Shown here one piece after another: positions 41,417 to 50,371 of a DNA stretch of 54,818 bases. The position numbers and the translations under genes are program-made. Numbering within the stretch: the first letter of the stretch is position 1; the number at the start of each line of letters is the position of its first letter. The DNA lies in contig QVMW01000020.1 in the NCBI GenBank assembly GCA_003417655.1, positions 1-54,818 of the forward strand, given 5' to 3'. The stretch is from Rhodobacteraceae bacterium 63075. Lineage in GTDB: Bacteria; Pseudomonadota; Alphaproteobacteria; Rhodobacterales; Rhodobacteraceae. The notes beneath the pieces are model-generated. The model did no database searches and had not been told where the DNA came from. It saw only the letters and a list, made by a program, of their open reading frames with translations.

Positions 41417-42607
41417 TTATCCGGCTTCTAGCAAACCGGTGTCGGTTATATCCCCGATTGCCTCGCGAATAATCGCCAAGGCCTCTTCCACGTCTTCGTC
41501 CGTCGTATAGCGTCCGAGGCTAAATCTAATCGAAGATGCCGCCTCATCCTCGCTCAGACCGATGGCTCGCAACACATGCGAGGGTTCTGGGATACCGCTT
41601 GTGCAGGCTGATCCGGTTGATGCTGCAAGCCGGGGCTGCATGCGGCTGAGCAAATCCTCTGCTGTAACACCTTTGAAACCGACATTAATGTTGCCGGGGT
41701 GCCGCTGTGAAAAATCCTCCGGACCGTTCACCCATACCGGGACGCTCAGCATGCGGAGCTTTTCGAAGAAATCATCGCGGCGGCGTGCTAGGATCATGCG
41801 CTCGTCGGCGCTGCGCTCTTCCGCAACTAACCGTGCCGCAGTCCCAAAGCCGATACAGAGCGCGGTCGGCACCGTCCCTGACCGCAAACCGTTTTGTTGA
41901 CCGCCACCATGAATGACAGGAGCGATTTCGCGCTGAAGGTCACGCCTGATAAACAGCGCGCCAATGCCCATGGGGCCATTCATTTTGTGGGCAGAAAGAC
42001 TAATCATATCCGCATGCCGCGCTAAAGACGAGAGGTCAAACGCGCCGGGTGCCTGCGCAGCATCGCAGTGAAACAGACAGCCATGCCGCGCCGCCGCGCG
42101 TGCGATTGCAGGAATGTCCTGTAGGGTGCCAATCTCATTGTTCGCGGCCATCACGGACAGAAGAAGGACATCATCGCCCAAGTTCCCTTCGAGGGTGTTC
42201 AGGTCGATCCGGCCAGATCGATCAACCGGAATGTGCGATACGGAATAGCCGAGGTCGTCCGACAGCATGCGGCCAATCTCAAGAATGCACTTATGCTCCG
42301 TTGCGCCTAGAAGAATGCGCTTTCGATGGCCGCCCACAGCGCGCTTAGCAAGGCCTGTGAGAGCAAGGTTGTTCGCCTCGGTTGCCCCTGAAGTGAAGAT
42401 GATCTCGTCCGATTCGCCGCCGATCATCGCCGCAATGTCAGCAGCGGCTTGCTCCACAGCCTGCCCTGCACGCCATCCGATGATGTGCTCCGAAGCGTGA
42501 GGATTGCCAAAGTTGTCACCGAAATATGGACGCATCTCGTCGAAAACCCGCGAATCGAGAGGTGTAGTCGCTTGGTGGTCGAAGTATAACGTTTTCCCAA
42601 TTTTCAT
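41417..42607 (-). CDS. sspA: Cysteine desulfurase, SspA/DndA-like
   Basis: A 396-residue PLP enzyme of the IscS/NifS family. Lys208 (SLSAHKMNG) is the Schiff-base lysine, and Cys335 in TGSACTSG is the persulfide-forming residue. It moves sulfur from cysteine to acceptor proteins. Placed back to back with sspB-, sspC- and sspD-like genes, it is the probable sulfur donor for DNA phosphorothioation, handing sulfur to SspD. The divergent arrangement resembles dndA with dndBCDE. A housekeeping IscS is the alternative but would normally sit in an isc or suf cluster. Confidence 0.85.
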   Translation of the reverse strand: MKIGKTLYFDHQATTPLDSRVFDEMRPYFGDNFGNPHASEHIIGWRAGQAVEQAAADIAAMIGGESDEIIFTSGATEANNLALTGLAKRAVGGHRKRILLGATEHKCILEIGRMLSDDLGYSVSHIPVDRSGRIDLNTLEGNLGDDVLLLSVMAANNEIGTLQDIPAIARAAARHGCLFHCDAAQAPGAFDLSSLARHADMISLSAHKMNGPMGIGALFIRRDLQREIAPVIHGGGQQNGLRSGTVPTALCIGFGTAARLVAEERSADERMILARRRDDFFEKLRMLSVPVWVNGPEDFSQRHPGNINVGFKGVTAEDLLSRMQPRLAASTGSACTSGIPEPSHVLRAIGLSEDEAASSIRFSLGRYTTDEDVEEALAIIREAIGDITDTGLLEAG

Positions 42608-42760
42608 ATTTCTCTCAACATCTTAACTGTGTTTATCCTCTGTATCCCGCCGTCAGGAACGATCTCGCAGCTTCTGGGGAGTATCTCCAGGTTTATGTTT
42701 GACCCTACCATATATTGTGGGCTAAAGTCGAGCTGGATCAACCATCCAGGACGAGACGAA

Positions 42761-43720
42761 ATGCCGAGAGGACCTATCTATCAAGACAAATACAAGCCTC
42801 AATTTTCGGGACACGAGACCTTTCCGCTGCGTTACGGATGGCTCAAGAAAGCCTATGATGTCGTCGATGTTCGGCGGGGCGATCCTGACAGCAAGGCAGC
42901 ATTTACACGGGATGATGCCATAGCGCATTTTGGCGTCGGGAAAAACATGGTTGCTTCAATGCGGCATTGGGCAACCGTCTGCGGCATTATAGAGGACGGC
43001 GAGACGTCAGGTCAGGTCATCACGACACCATTTGGCGATATCATATTTGGCGCAGATGGATTAGATCCTTTTATGGAGCATCCGGCGAGTGTGTGGATGC
43101 TCCATTGGAATCTCGCTGGTCACCCAGAAAAAACCACATGGTATTGGAGCTTCAATAATTTCCCCGTAGCCACGTTCGAACGGGAGCGGCTCGTAAAGGC
43201 GCTCGAAAAGGTCGCAACCGACCGCGCGTGGCCGCGCGTGGCAGCGACAACAATCCGGCGTGATGTTGAATGTTTTCTGCGCACCTATGTTGCGCGGCGA
43301 CCTTCAGCGAATTCCTCGCCCGAAGATACACTGGAATCACCTTTGGCTGAGCTTGGCTTAATTAAGGCGATGGGCAAGCGGGACGGCTTTCGTTTCGTCC
43401 GCGGCCCCAAATCGACACTCGGCGATGGGGTTTTCCTGTACGCTTTGATCGATTTTTGGAAAGCCTTTACAAGCGCACAGACGCTCTCATTCGAGGCCAT
43501 TGCACACGAGCCTGGATCGCCGGGGCGAGTTTTTCTGCTCGATGAAAATGACGTTGCCGACCGCCTGCTTTCTCTTGAAGAGTTTACAAATGGCGCTTTC
43601 CGCTGGTCTGAAACCGCCGGCCTCAAACAGGTGCTGCGCGATACAGACCTTGATTTGAATGCAGGTCTTGAGTTTCTCGCCCGCGAATATCGAAAAGCCA
43701 AGACGAGAGAGGTGGCGTAA
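42761..43720 (+). CDS. sspB: DUF4007-family protein, SspB-like
   Basis: A 319-residue protein from the ATG at 42761. The 44 extra residues possible upstream (from 42629) look like translated intergenic sequence. The N-terminus has the family segment FSGHETFPLRYGWLKKAYD, and FTRDDAIAHFGVGKNMVASM follows, with a winged-helix look. As far as I recall, SspB in the single-strand phosphorothioation system is a DUF4007 protein with DNA-nicking activity that opens the strand for sulfur insertion. It is the first of seven tightly packed co-directional genes. Assignment rests on family and order. Confidence 0.78.
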   Translation: MPRGPIYQDKYKPQFSGHETFPLRYGWLKKAYDVVDVRRGDPDSKAAFTRDDAIAHFGVGKNMVASMRHWATVCGIIEDGETSGQVITTPFGDIIFGADGLDPFMEHPASVWMLHWNLAGHPEKTTWYWSFNNFPVATFERERLVKALEKVATDRAWPRVAATTIRRDVECFLRTYVARRPSANSSPEDTLESPLAELGLIKAMGKRDGFRFVRGPKSTLGDGVFLYALIDFWKAFTSAQTLSFEAIAHEPGSPGRVFLLDENDVADRLLSLEEFTNGAFRWSETAGLKQVLRDTDLDLNAGLEFLAREYRKAKTREVA

Positions 43721-43721
43721 A

Positions 43722-46700
43722 GTGCTTTCCAATCAAGTTCATATCGCAAGACGATTTCAACGTTCTGTTCGAATTGACGCTGACCACAACGATATTTCAG
43801 CGCTTGAAGGGTTTGTCTGCCCGCGCTCTTCGATTGATGTGCTTTCTGCCATCGGTCATCACGTTGCCGAAACAGGTCACGGTGCGTTTACCTGGACCGG
43901 CCCCTATGGTAGCGGCAAGTCGAGTCTGGTCGTGGCGCTGAGTGCGCTGTTGAGCGCGGATGAAGCGCTCAGAACGAGAGCCACCGACGCCGTCGGTAAA
44001 AATGCGACGAAGGAAATTTTAGACGCATTGCCACCGCGCTCGAAGGGCTGGCTGACGCTGCCCGTTGTCGGTCGTCGTGAAAATGCGGCGCAGGTCATTG
44101 GTGAGGCTTTGGAGGAGCGCGGGTTTGTAAATAATCCCCGCGGTAAGCGCTGGAGCGATAATACTCTCGTTGATGCTCTTGTCGATATCTCGGCCCGACA
44201 TCCGCGCAGCGAGGGCGGCCTTGTGCTGTTTGTTGATGAAATGGGCAAGTTCCTCGAAGCCGCCGCACAGGAAGGTGCAGATGTCTACCTGTTCCAGTTA
44301 TTGGCTGAAGCCGCGTCGCGTAGTGGTGGCAGGCTCATCGTTGTCGGAATTTTGCACCAGGCATTCGAGGAATACGCGAACCGTTTGTCCCGCGAGATGC
44401 GCGACGAATGGTCGAAAATTCAGGGTCGCTACATCGACCTTGCTGTGAACGCGGCAGGGGAAGAACAGATTGAACTGATCTCCCGTGCCATAGAAAACGG
44501 CAGAGCATCCAGAAAACCGGGAAAGCTATCCACTCTGGTTGCATCCGAGATCAAAAGACAGCGTCCGGCTGCCTCGCAGCATCTGCCCGAGACACTCGAA
44601 GGTTGCTGGCCTCTTCACCCTGTTGTTGCATGCTTGCTCGGGCCAATCTCACGGCGTCGTTTTGGTCAGAACCAGCGCAGCATTTTCGGTTTTCTGAATT
44701 CTGCGGAGCCTTATGGTTTCCAGGATTTCATTCGTCATTATGATGATGGCGTGCTGTACGAGCCGGAGCTGCTCTGGGATTATTTGCGCGTCAATCTCGA
44801 ACCTTCAATTCTGGCATCCCCCGACGGCCACAGGTGGGCGATGGCAGCCGAAGCAATCGAGCGATGTGAAGCGCTTGGCGGCGATGCTTTGCATATCCGA
44901 CTTCTTAAATCTCTTGCCCTCATCGATCTGTTCAAGGAGCGGTCCGGTCTCGCCGCAACGGATGAGTTGTTAGCAAGTTGTGCGGGAAGGTCGGAGAAAA
45001 GAGAGATCAAGGAAGCCCTTGCACAGCTGAGGCAATGGTCTTTAATTATTTACCGGAAATTTGCAGATTCTTATGCAATCTACGCCGGAAGCGATTTTGA
45101 TATCGAGCGGGCGGTGCAAGACGCTGTGCAGCATGTGCGCGAGGTTGATTTTTCGGCACTCCAGCGCTTAGCTGGATTGCAGCCCATTCTGGCTAAGCGA
45201 CATTATCATGAAACCGGTGCGCTCCGGTGGTTCGATGTGGAAGTGGCGCCGCTAAATGGCCTTGTGGATCGCGCCCGCGCTTACAAACCGCATACTGGAA
45301 CGATCGGTGAATTCCTTTTGGCGGTCCCGACCGATGGAGAAACAGCTGCGCAAGCGCAAAAGCTTTGCCGGGAAGCCGCCCGGCAATCTAGTGACTGGGA
45401 TGTCGTTGCTGGTCTTTCGCAACGGGCATGGGCGATTACAGACCTTGCCCGCGAGCTGATCGCGCTGACCGAGGTCCGGGAAGAACATCCAGACCTAAAT
45501 GGCGATCCTGTCGCGCAGCGCGAGGTGCAGGCGCGGCATGCCGTATTGCAGGGCCAACTTGAGGAGGAAATCCGCCGGGCATTTGACAATGCGACCTGGT
45601 ACATGAAAAATCATAAACCGCGACAGTGGTTTCACGCTGAGCTGAACAATGTCGCGTCAGAACTCGCTGCGCGCCGCTATGCGCGTTCCCCACGTCTTAA
45701 CAATGAGCTTCTGAACCGGATCAAACCATCAAGCAATGCGGTGGCCGGACAAAATGCTCTTCTGCGCGCTATGGTTTCGCGCGAAGGTGAAGCGCGCCTC
45801 GGAATTGAAGGTTATCCGACGGAAGGCGGATTGTTCGCGTCAATACTAGAAGTGACAGGTCTCTATGCCGAGACAGAAGAAGGCTGGCGTTTTCGTGCTC
45901 CGACCAAAGGAAAAGACCCCTACGGTCTGCTACCCCTATGGGAGGCGGCGACGGAACTCCTTATGGAAGCTCAAGACCGCACTGTCACGGTTTCAGAAAT
46001 TTACAGGCTTTGGGCGGGGCCTCCTTACGGCGTGAAAGACGGTGTCATGCCGGTCTTAGCCGTCGCCTTTATACTATCACGCCGCGAGAAGGTCGCGCTC
46101 TATCGCGAGGGCGTTTTTCAAGCGCGCTTCAAGGACATAGATGTCGAAATTCTCGCCAAAAATGCAGGTGACATACAGCTTCGCTGGATGGACCTTTCGG
46201 TTCTTTCGCGCCGTTTGCTGTCGAGTATGGCAGAAATCGTTCGCGAGCTGGACGCGGCAAACAGCCTGACGCACCTGGCGCCAATAGATGTCGCGCGAGG
46301 TCTGATCGCGATCTTTGACCGTCTGCAAGCCTGGACAAAGCGCACAACACAGCTTTCGACCAATGCTATCCGCGTTCGCGAAATCTTCAAGAACGCTAAC
46401 GACCCGAACAAGTTTCTTTTCGACGATATTCCGGAGGCGTTCGGCGGCGCCGAAACTCTTGATGATACGACACTAAAGGGAATTGTGGACGACGTTCGTG
46501 ACGGTCTCGTTGAACTCGTGGACTCCTATCCGTCAATGCTACGGCGGCTTAATGACCTTGTGCTCGCTGAGCTACAGGTCCCGAACAACTCGCCTCAAGC
46601 GCTTGCGGAGCTTCGGGCGCGGGCGGAAAACATCAAAAAAATCGGCGGCGATTTCCGTCTCGACGCGTTCATAGGGCGACTTTCCAAATTCGGCGGCACG

Positions 46701-47105
46701 GAAGAAGACGTGGAAGGTCTCGCAAGCCTAGCAGCGAACAAGCCTCCACGGGATTGGACTGACCCCGATCTCGACCGCGCTGCCGTCGAGCTTACAGACC
46801 TTGCGCAGAAATTTATCCGCGCGGAGAATTTTGCGCGCGTCAAAGGCCGCGTCGATAAACGTCACGCCATGGCCGTAGTTGTTGGTGTGAACGGAAGGCC
46901 AGCTCCCGTTCATGCAGAATTTGAGGTCACCGAAGGCGAGCGCGCTGGGATTGATGAAATTATCGCGCGTGTTGAAACGGCAATCGATACCGACGACAAG
47001 TCACAACGCCGCCTTGTGCTCGCGGCTCTTGCAGAGCTAAGTTCCCGCTACATGGGAACCGCTGAGGATGAGTGCGACACGAAATCGGAGAGGGCTGTAT
47101 CTTGA
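43722..47105 (+). CDS. sspC: Large P-loop ATPase, SspC-like
   Basis: A 1127-residue cytoplasmic ATPase starting at GTG 43722, one base after the sspB stop and preceded by GAGAGG; a longer frame into sspB is rejected. Walker A is GPYGSGKSSL (about 60-69), and Walker B is GGLVLFVDEMGKF with Asp172-Glu173, followed by a sensor-like IVVGILHQAFEEY. The remaining 900 residues are helical and lack known domains. In the Ssp system, SspC is the ATPase required for modification, with SspB and SspD. Size and position fit; similar large ATPases also occur in other defence systems. Confidence 0.75.
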   Translation: MLSNQVHIARRFQRSVRIDADHNDISALEGFVCPRSSIDVLSAIGHHVAETGHGAFTWTGPYGSGKSSLVVALSALLSADEALRTRATDAVGKNATKEILDALPPRSKGWLTLPVVGRRENAAQVIGEALEERGFVNNPRGKRWSDNTLVDALVDISARHPRSEGGLVLFVDEMGKFLEAAAQEGADVYLFQLLAEAASRSGGRLIVVGILHQAFEEYANRLSREMRDEWSKIQGRYIDLAVNAAGEEQIELISRAIENGRASRKPGKLSTLVASEIKRQRPAASQHLPETLEGCWPLHPVVACLLGPISRRRFGQNQRSIFGFLNSAEPYGFQDFIRHYDDGVLYEPELLWDYLRVNLEPSILASPDGHRWAMAAEAIERCEALGGDALHIRLLKSLALIDLFKERSGLAATDELLASCAGRSEKREIKEALAQLRQWSLIIYRKFADSYAIYAGSDFDIERAVQDAVQHVREVDFSALQRLAGLQPILAKRHYHETGALRWFDVEVAPLNGLVDRARAYKPHTGTIGEFLLAVPTDGETAAQAQKLCREAARQSSDWDVVAGLSQRAWAITDLARELIALTEVREEHPDLNGDPVAQREVQARHAVLQGQLEEEIRRAFDNATWYMKNHKPRQWFHAELNNVASELAARRYARSPRLNNELLNRIKPSSNAVAGQNALLRAMVSREGEARLGIEGYPTEGGLFASILEVTGLYAETEEGWRFRAPTKGKDPYGLLPLWEAATELLMEAQDRTVTVSEIYRLWAGPPYGVKDGVMPVLAVAFILSRREKVALYREGVFQARFKDIDVEILAKNAGDIQLRWMDLSVLSRRLLSSMAEIVRELDAANSLTHLAPIDVARGLIAIFDRLQAWTKRTTQLSTNAIRVREIFKNANDPNKFLFDDIPEAFGGAETLDDTTLKGIVDDVRDGLVELVDSYPSMLRRLNDLVLAELQVPNNSPQALAELRARAENIKKIGGDFRLDAFIGRLSKFGGTEEDVEGLASLAANKPPRDWTDPDLDRAAVELTDLAQKFIRAENFARVKGRVDKRHAMAVVVGVNGRPAPVHAEFEVTEGERAGIDEIIARVETAIDTDDKSQRRLVLAALAELSSRYMGTAEDECDTKSERAVS

Positions 47106-47941
47106 CTGAGGCGCCGGAAAAGCACGTACTTGGGATATCCGGCGGTAAGGATAGTGCGGCGCTCGCTGTCTACATGCGCCAGCATCACCCTGAGCTCGAC
47201 ATCGAGTATTTCTTCACCGATACGGGTAAGGAGCTTCCTGAGGTCTATGAATTTCTTGGTCGCCTCGAAGGTTTCCTTGGCAAGTCTATCCTGAGGCTCA
47301 ACCCTGACCGAGACTTTGATTTTTGGCTCAAACAGTACAATAACTTCCTGCCCTCACCCCAGACGCGCTGGTGTACGCGGCAACTCAAACTTCGACCGTT
47401 CGAGCATTGGCTTCGTCCTATCCTTGAAGAAGGCAGCACTGTTTATAGCTACGTCGCTATTCGTGCTGATGAAGAGTATCGCGAGGGCTATAGTTCCAAG
47501 AACGATCGCCTAAAAATCGTGCTGCCGTTCAAGGACGCCGGAATCGATAAACCTGGGGTGCACGACATCTTGGAGGCATCAGGCCTGGGCTTGCCGCGCT
47601 ACTATGACTGGCGATCACGCAGCGGTTGCACTTTTTGCTTTTATCAACAGAAGATTGAGTGGGTCCGCCTTAAGGAGCAGCATCCCGAAGCTTTTGAAGA
47701 AGCGCGATCCTACGAGAAGGATGCTGTGGAAAGCGGTTCCCCTTTTACTTGGTCCCAAGGCGAATCTTTGGATGAACTGACGCAGCCAGAACGCGTCAAG
47801 CAAATAAAGGAAGACTACGCAAAGCGACTTGAAAGGGCCAAAGCGAAGCGACAGCAGAATCCGCTAAGGGGCAATGGTGAGGAAATAGATATAGACGAGC
47901 TTTTCGGTCAGACCAAAGGATGCCTTGCGTGTCATAAGTGA
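47102..47941 (+). CDS. sspD: PAPS-reductase-like ATP pyrophosphatase, SspD/DndC-like
   Basis: A 279-residue protein. The start is TTG 47102, overlapping the sspC stop (TTGA) and preceded by GGAGAGG at ideal spacing. The PP-loop GISGGKDSAAL (about 11-21) adenylates the DNA phosphate in DndC-type enzymes. Cysteines in TRWCTRQLK, SGCTFCFYQQ and the C-terminal KGCLACHK are placed as in DndC/SspD proteins, which carry an FeS cluster or sulfur relay. It probably receives sulfur from SspA and activates the DNA backbone. A metabolic PAPS reductase is unlikely in this context. Confidence 0.85.
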   Translation: MTEAPEKHVLGISGGKDSAALAVYMRQHHPELDIEYFFTDTGKELPEVYEFLGRLEGFLGKSILRLNPDRDFDFWLKQYNNFLPSPQTRWCTRQLKLRPFEHWLRPILEEGSTVYSYVAIRADEEYREGYSSKNDRLKIVLPFKDAGIDKPGVHDILEASGLGLPRYYDWRSRSGCTFCFYQQKIEWVRLKEQHPEAFEEARSYEKDAVESGSPFTWSQGESLDELTQPERVKQIKEDYAKRLERAKAKRQQNPLRGNGEEIDIDELFGQTKGCLACHK

Positions 47942-47968
47942 AGCTTCGCGAAGAATGGAACTCTAGAA

Positions 47969-50140
47969 GTGATTGATCTTGTTGAAACTAGTAAACCTGA
48001 ACCGAACCGCCTAAGTTCGGTGCTAACCCATAGTAGGCCTTTGTATATTTTGCCACGAGACAATGTCGCTACCGAAGTCCTTAGCCCAGCAATGTCGGCG
48101 TCAAATAATGTTGATATAATGATGGGCTTTTTCTCAAGTCGTTCATTTTCTGAAATTGCCCCAGGTCTTGCCGCATTCTTGAGCCAATCAACAGAATCTA
48201 TTCGCCTTATTGTAAGTCCGTATATTTCGGAGGACGATCAAAAAGCCCTACGGGAAGGTTTGCTGGACGCTTCAAAGTTCGTATCCAGCTCTCTGGAGCG
48301 CATGATGCCTGATGCGGAGGAATTAGCAGATCACACCTTAAAGTGCCTCGCATGGCTAATAGCAAACGGAAGACTTTCGATGAAGATTGCACTCATGCGG
48401 GATGCGCTGTTTCATTCGAAGGTGTGGATGTTTGACGATGGTGTAGATCGTGCGGCTCTACATGGTTCTGCAAATATGACAGGCAAAGGATTAAAGGGCA
48501 ACAGAGAGCAGCTCAGCCTTGCTCGAAACTGGATCAACGAAGAAGCTGATGAAACGTGTAAAGAGCTGCAATCTGAATTCGATTTGCTTTGGTCGGGGGC
48601 AGACTCGGATTGTATCGTTATTGATTTGCCACACGCCATCGAGAAAAAGATTGTACAAGACTTCAAAGGTGAAAAGCAACCTACTGAGGCAGAGTTTATT
48701 CGCATCTGGCGACGCGCCCACGGGCTGCCGGGCGAGCCTGTCAACGTGGAGGAGCTTCTGGCTAAAGAAGTCGATCGAAGTTTTCGAATACCGGATTGGC
48801 TGGAATACCGAACAGGTGAATATTCTCACCAGGGTCGTGCCATCGACGCGTGGTTTGAAGCGGGAAACCGTGGGATTTTAGAGATGTGCACCGGCTCAGG
48901 CAAGACACTGACCGCCCTGACAGCTGCACAGTTGTTGCATGAAAGAGTGGGAGATATGCTCATCGTAATCGCCGCTCCCTACAACGTCCTAGTTTCCCAA
49001 TGGTGCGGCGAGATAGAACTCTTTGGACTCCGTCCTCTCAACCTTTCTGAGGCTGGAGGACCTACTGGCCGCGCGCGTCTGCTCGCGGAAGCCCGCCGAA
49101 GGCTTAAGCGAGGCGTCTCAAAGTGTGAGGCCGTTGTAGCTTCCAATGATACACTCTGTACAAAGGAATTTCAGGAGCGGATCGCTGATTTCCCGGGTGA
49201 AAAGATGCTGATCGCAGATGAATGTCACAATTTAGGGGCTGCGAACTTCATTAACGATCCTCCGGAGTTCTTTGATCATCGGCTCGGCCTTTCTGCTACC
49301 CCTGTGAGGCAATATGATGTTGATGGGACGGACTCGCTATTTAAATTCTTCGGCGATCCGTGCTTTAGCTTCACTTTGGAAGAAGCGATAGGAGTGTGCC
49401 TTACGCCTTATAAATATCACGTGAGTTTCGTGCAGCTTAATTCTGATGAAATGGCGGATTGGCGCGAGATAAGTGATAAAATTAGTAGGCTTGCATGGAA
49501 AATTGAAGCTGGCGAAAAGGATAGCAACCTGGACGCGCTTTTCAGGAAGCGTAGAATAATTTTAGAAACGGCCAATTCAAAAATTGAGACACTTGCTGAT
49601 CTAATCTCAGGGTTTGGTCCAAGAAATCTGAAATATACCCTCATATATGCAACAGACAAGGACCCCGAGCAGCTCAATGAAGTGAATGCATTCCTGCATT
49701 CTTGCGGTATTTTCTTTCATCAGCTCACCTCCGAGGAAACCTCGTTGCCTAAGAAATCTCGTTCAATACTTACTCGTTTTCAGGCCGGCGGTTTGCAGGT
49801 GTTGACTGCAAAGCGTGTTCTTGATGAAGGGGTTAATGTTCCCCAGATCATGCGAGCATACATCTTGGCGAGCACTACCGTGCGGAGGCAGTGGGTGCAG
49901 CGTCGTGGACGTTTGCTACGTACATGTAAGGAGATTGGAAAAGAATATGCCGTGATCCATGATCTCGTCGCTTTGCCACCAGCAGCCGAGCTTAAGTCTG
50001 GCTTAGATAGTGATGCGAGGAAGATAGTCAACTCAGAGTTAGATCGTGTTTGGGAATTTGCTAGGCTGAGCATGAATGCAGCCGAGAACGGTGGCCCTTT
50101 TGAGGCTGTTGAAGAAATGCGCGGGCTTGTTGGAGGATGA
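47969..50140 (+). CDS. PLD-nuclease/SF2-helicase fusion, candidate PT restriction effector
   Basis: A 723-residue protein starting at GTG 47969. The N-terminal phospholipase-D-like domain (about 20-215) has a complete HKD motif, HSKVWMFD (His149, Lys151, Asp156), followed by GSANMT. The helicase part has Walker A MCTGSGKT (about 306-313), Walker B IADECH (Asp417-His420) and the motif VI segment QWVQRRGRLLR. One HKD motif suggests action as a dimer, or degenerate nuclease activity. It lies 28 bases after sspD, in the position of an interference gene. It may correspond to part of the described SspFGH module, but I cannot verify that. Base composition is AT-richer than in sspABC. Confidence 0.8.
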   Translation: MIDLVETSKPEPNRLSSVLTHSRPLYILPRDNVATEVLSPAMSASNNVDIMMGFFSSRSFSEIAPGLAAFLSQSTESIRLIVSPYISEDDQKALREGLLDASKFVSSSLERMMPDAEELADHTLKCLAWLIANGRLSMKIALMRDALFHSKVWMFDDGVDRAALHGSANMTGKGLKGNREQLSLARNWINEEADETCKELQSEFDLLWSGADSDCIVIDLPHAIEKKIVQDFKGEKQPTEAEFIRIWRRAHGLPGEPVNVEELLAKEVDRSFRIPDWLEYRTGEYSHQGRAIDAWFEAGNRGILEMCTGSGKTLTALTAAQLLHERVGDMLIVIAAPYNVLVSQWCGEIELFGLRPLNLSEAGGPTGRARLLAEARRRLKRGVSKCEAVVASNDTLCTKEFQERIADFPGEKMLIADECHNLGAANFINDPPEFFDHRLGLSATPVRQYDVDGTDSLFKFFGDPCFSFTLEEAIGVCLTPYKYHVSFVQLNSDEMADWREISDKISRLAWKIEAGEKDSNLDALFRKRRIILETANSKIETLADLISGFGPRNLKYTLIYATDKDPEQLNEVNAFLHSCGIFFHQLTSEETSLPKKSRSILTRFQAGGLQVLTAKRVLDEGVNVPQIMRAYILASTTVRRQWVQRRGRLLRTCKEIGKEYAVIHDLVALPPAAELKSGLDSDARKIVNSELDRVWEFARLSMNAAENGGPFEAVEEMRGLVGG

Positions 50141-50371
50141 ATGGCCTACAAAGATGAAAAAATAGTAAGGGTTCTTCTTGAGGAAGCGGCTGAAGTTGAG
50201 AGCCGTTGCGAAGGATACCGAGAAGAGCTGACTGAAGCTCTCGCGGAGATCGTTCAAAAAGAACGCGCTCATATTTTTCAGCGCGGCAATATCGTCGTTG
50301 AGATTGGTGATATAGTAGGTCGAGTTGGGACATTCGTAGGTTTGAAGGAGGGGCAGAATGAGAATTCTTAA
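50141..50371 (+). CDS. Small helical protein of the defence operon
   Basis: A 76-residue acidic protein. The ATG directly follows the helicase stop, with GGAGG at ribosome-binding distance, and it overlaps the SMC-like gene by 14 bases, so its translation is tightly coupled to both neighbours. A long amphipathic helix (about 5-45; LLEEAAEVESRCEGYREELT) precedes a short beta-rich end. No known motif. Its fixed place between helicase and SMC-like ATPase suggests an adaptor or inhibitor. Confidence 0.7.
   Translation: MAYKDEKIVRVLLEEAAEVESRCEGYREELTEALAEIVQKERAHIFQRGNIVVEIGDIVGRVGTFVGLKEGQNENS

Noticed and set aside
43659..43721. A longer SspC-like protein starting at 43659 inside sspB.
   Set aside because: GTG at 43722, just after the sspB stop and with a good ribosome binding site, gives the natural start; the extra 21 residues are sspB sequence read in another frame.
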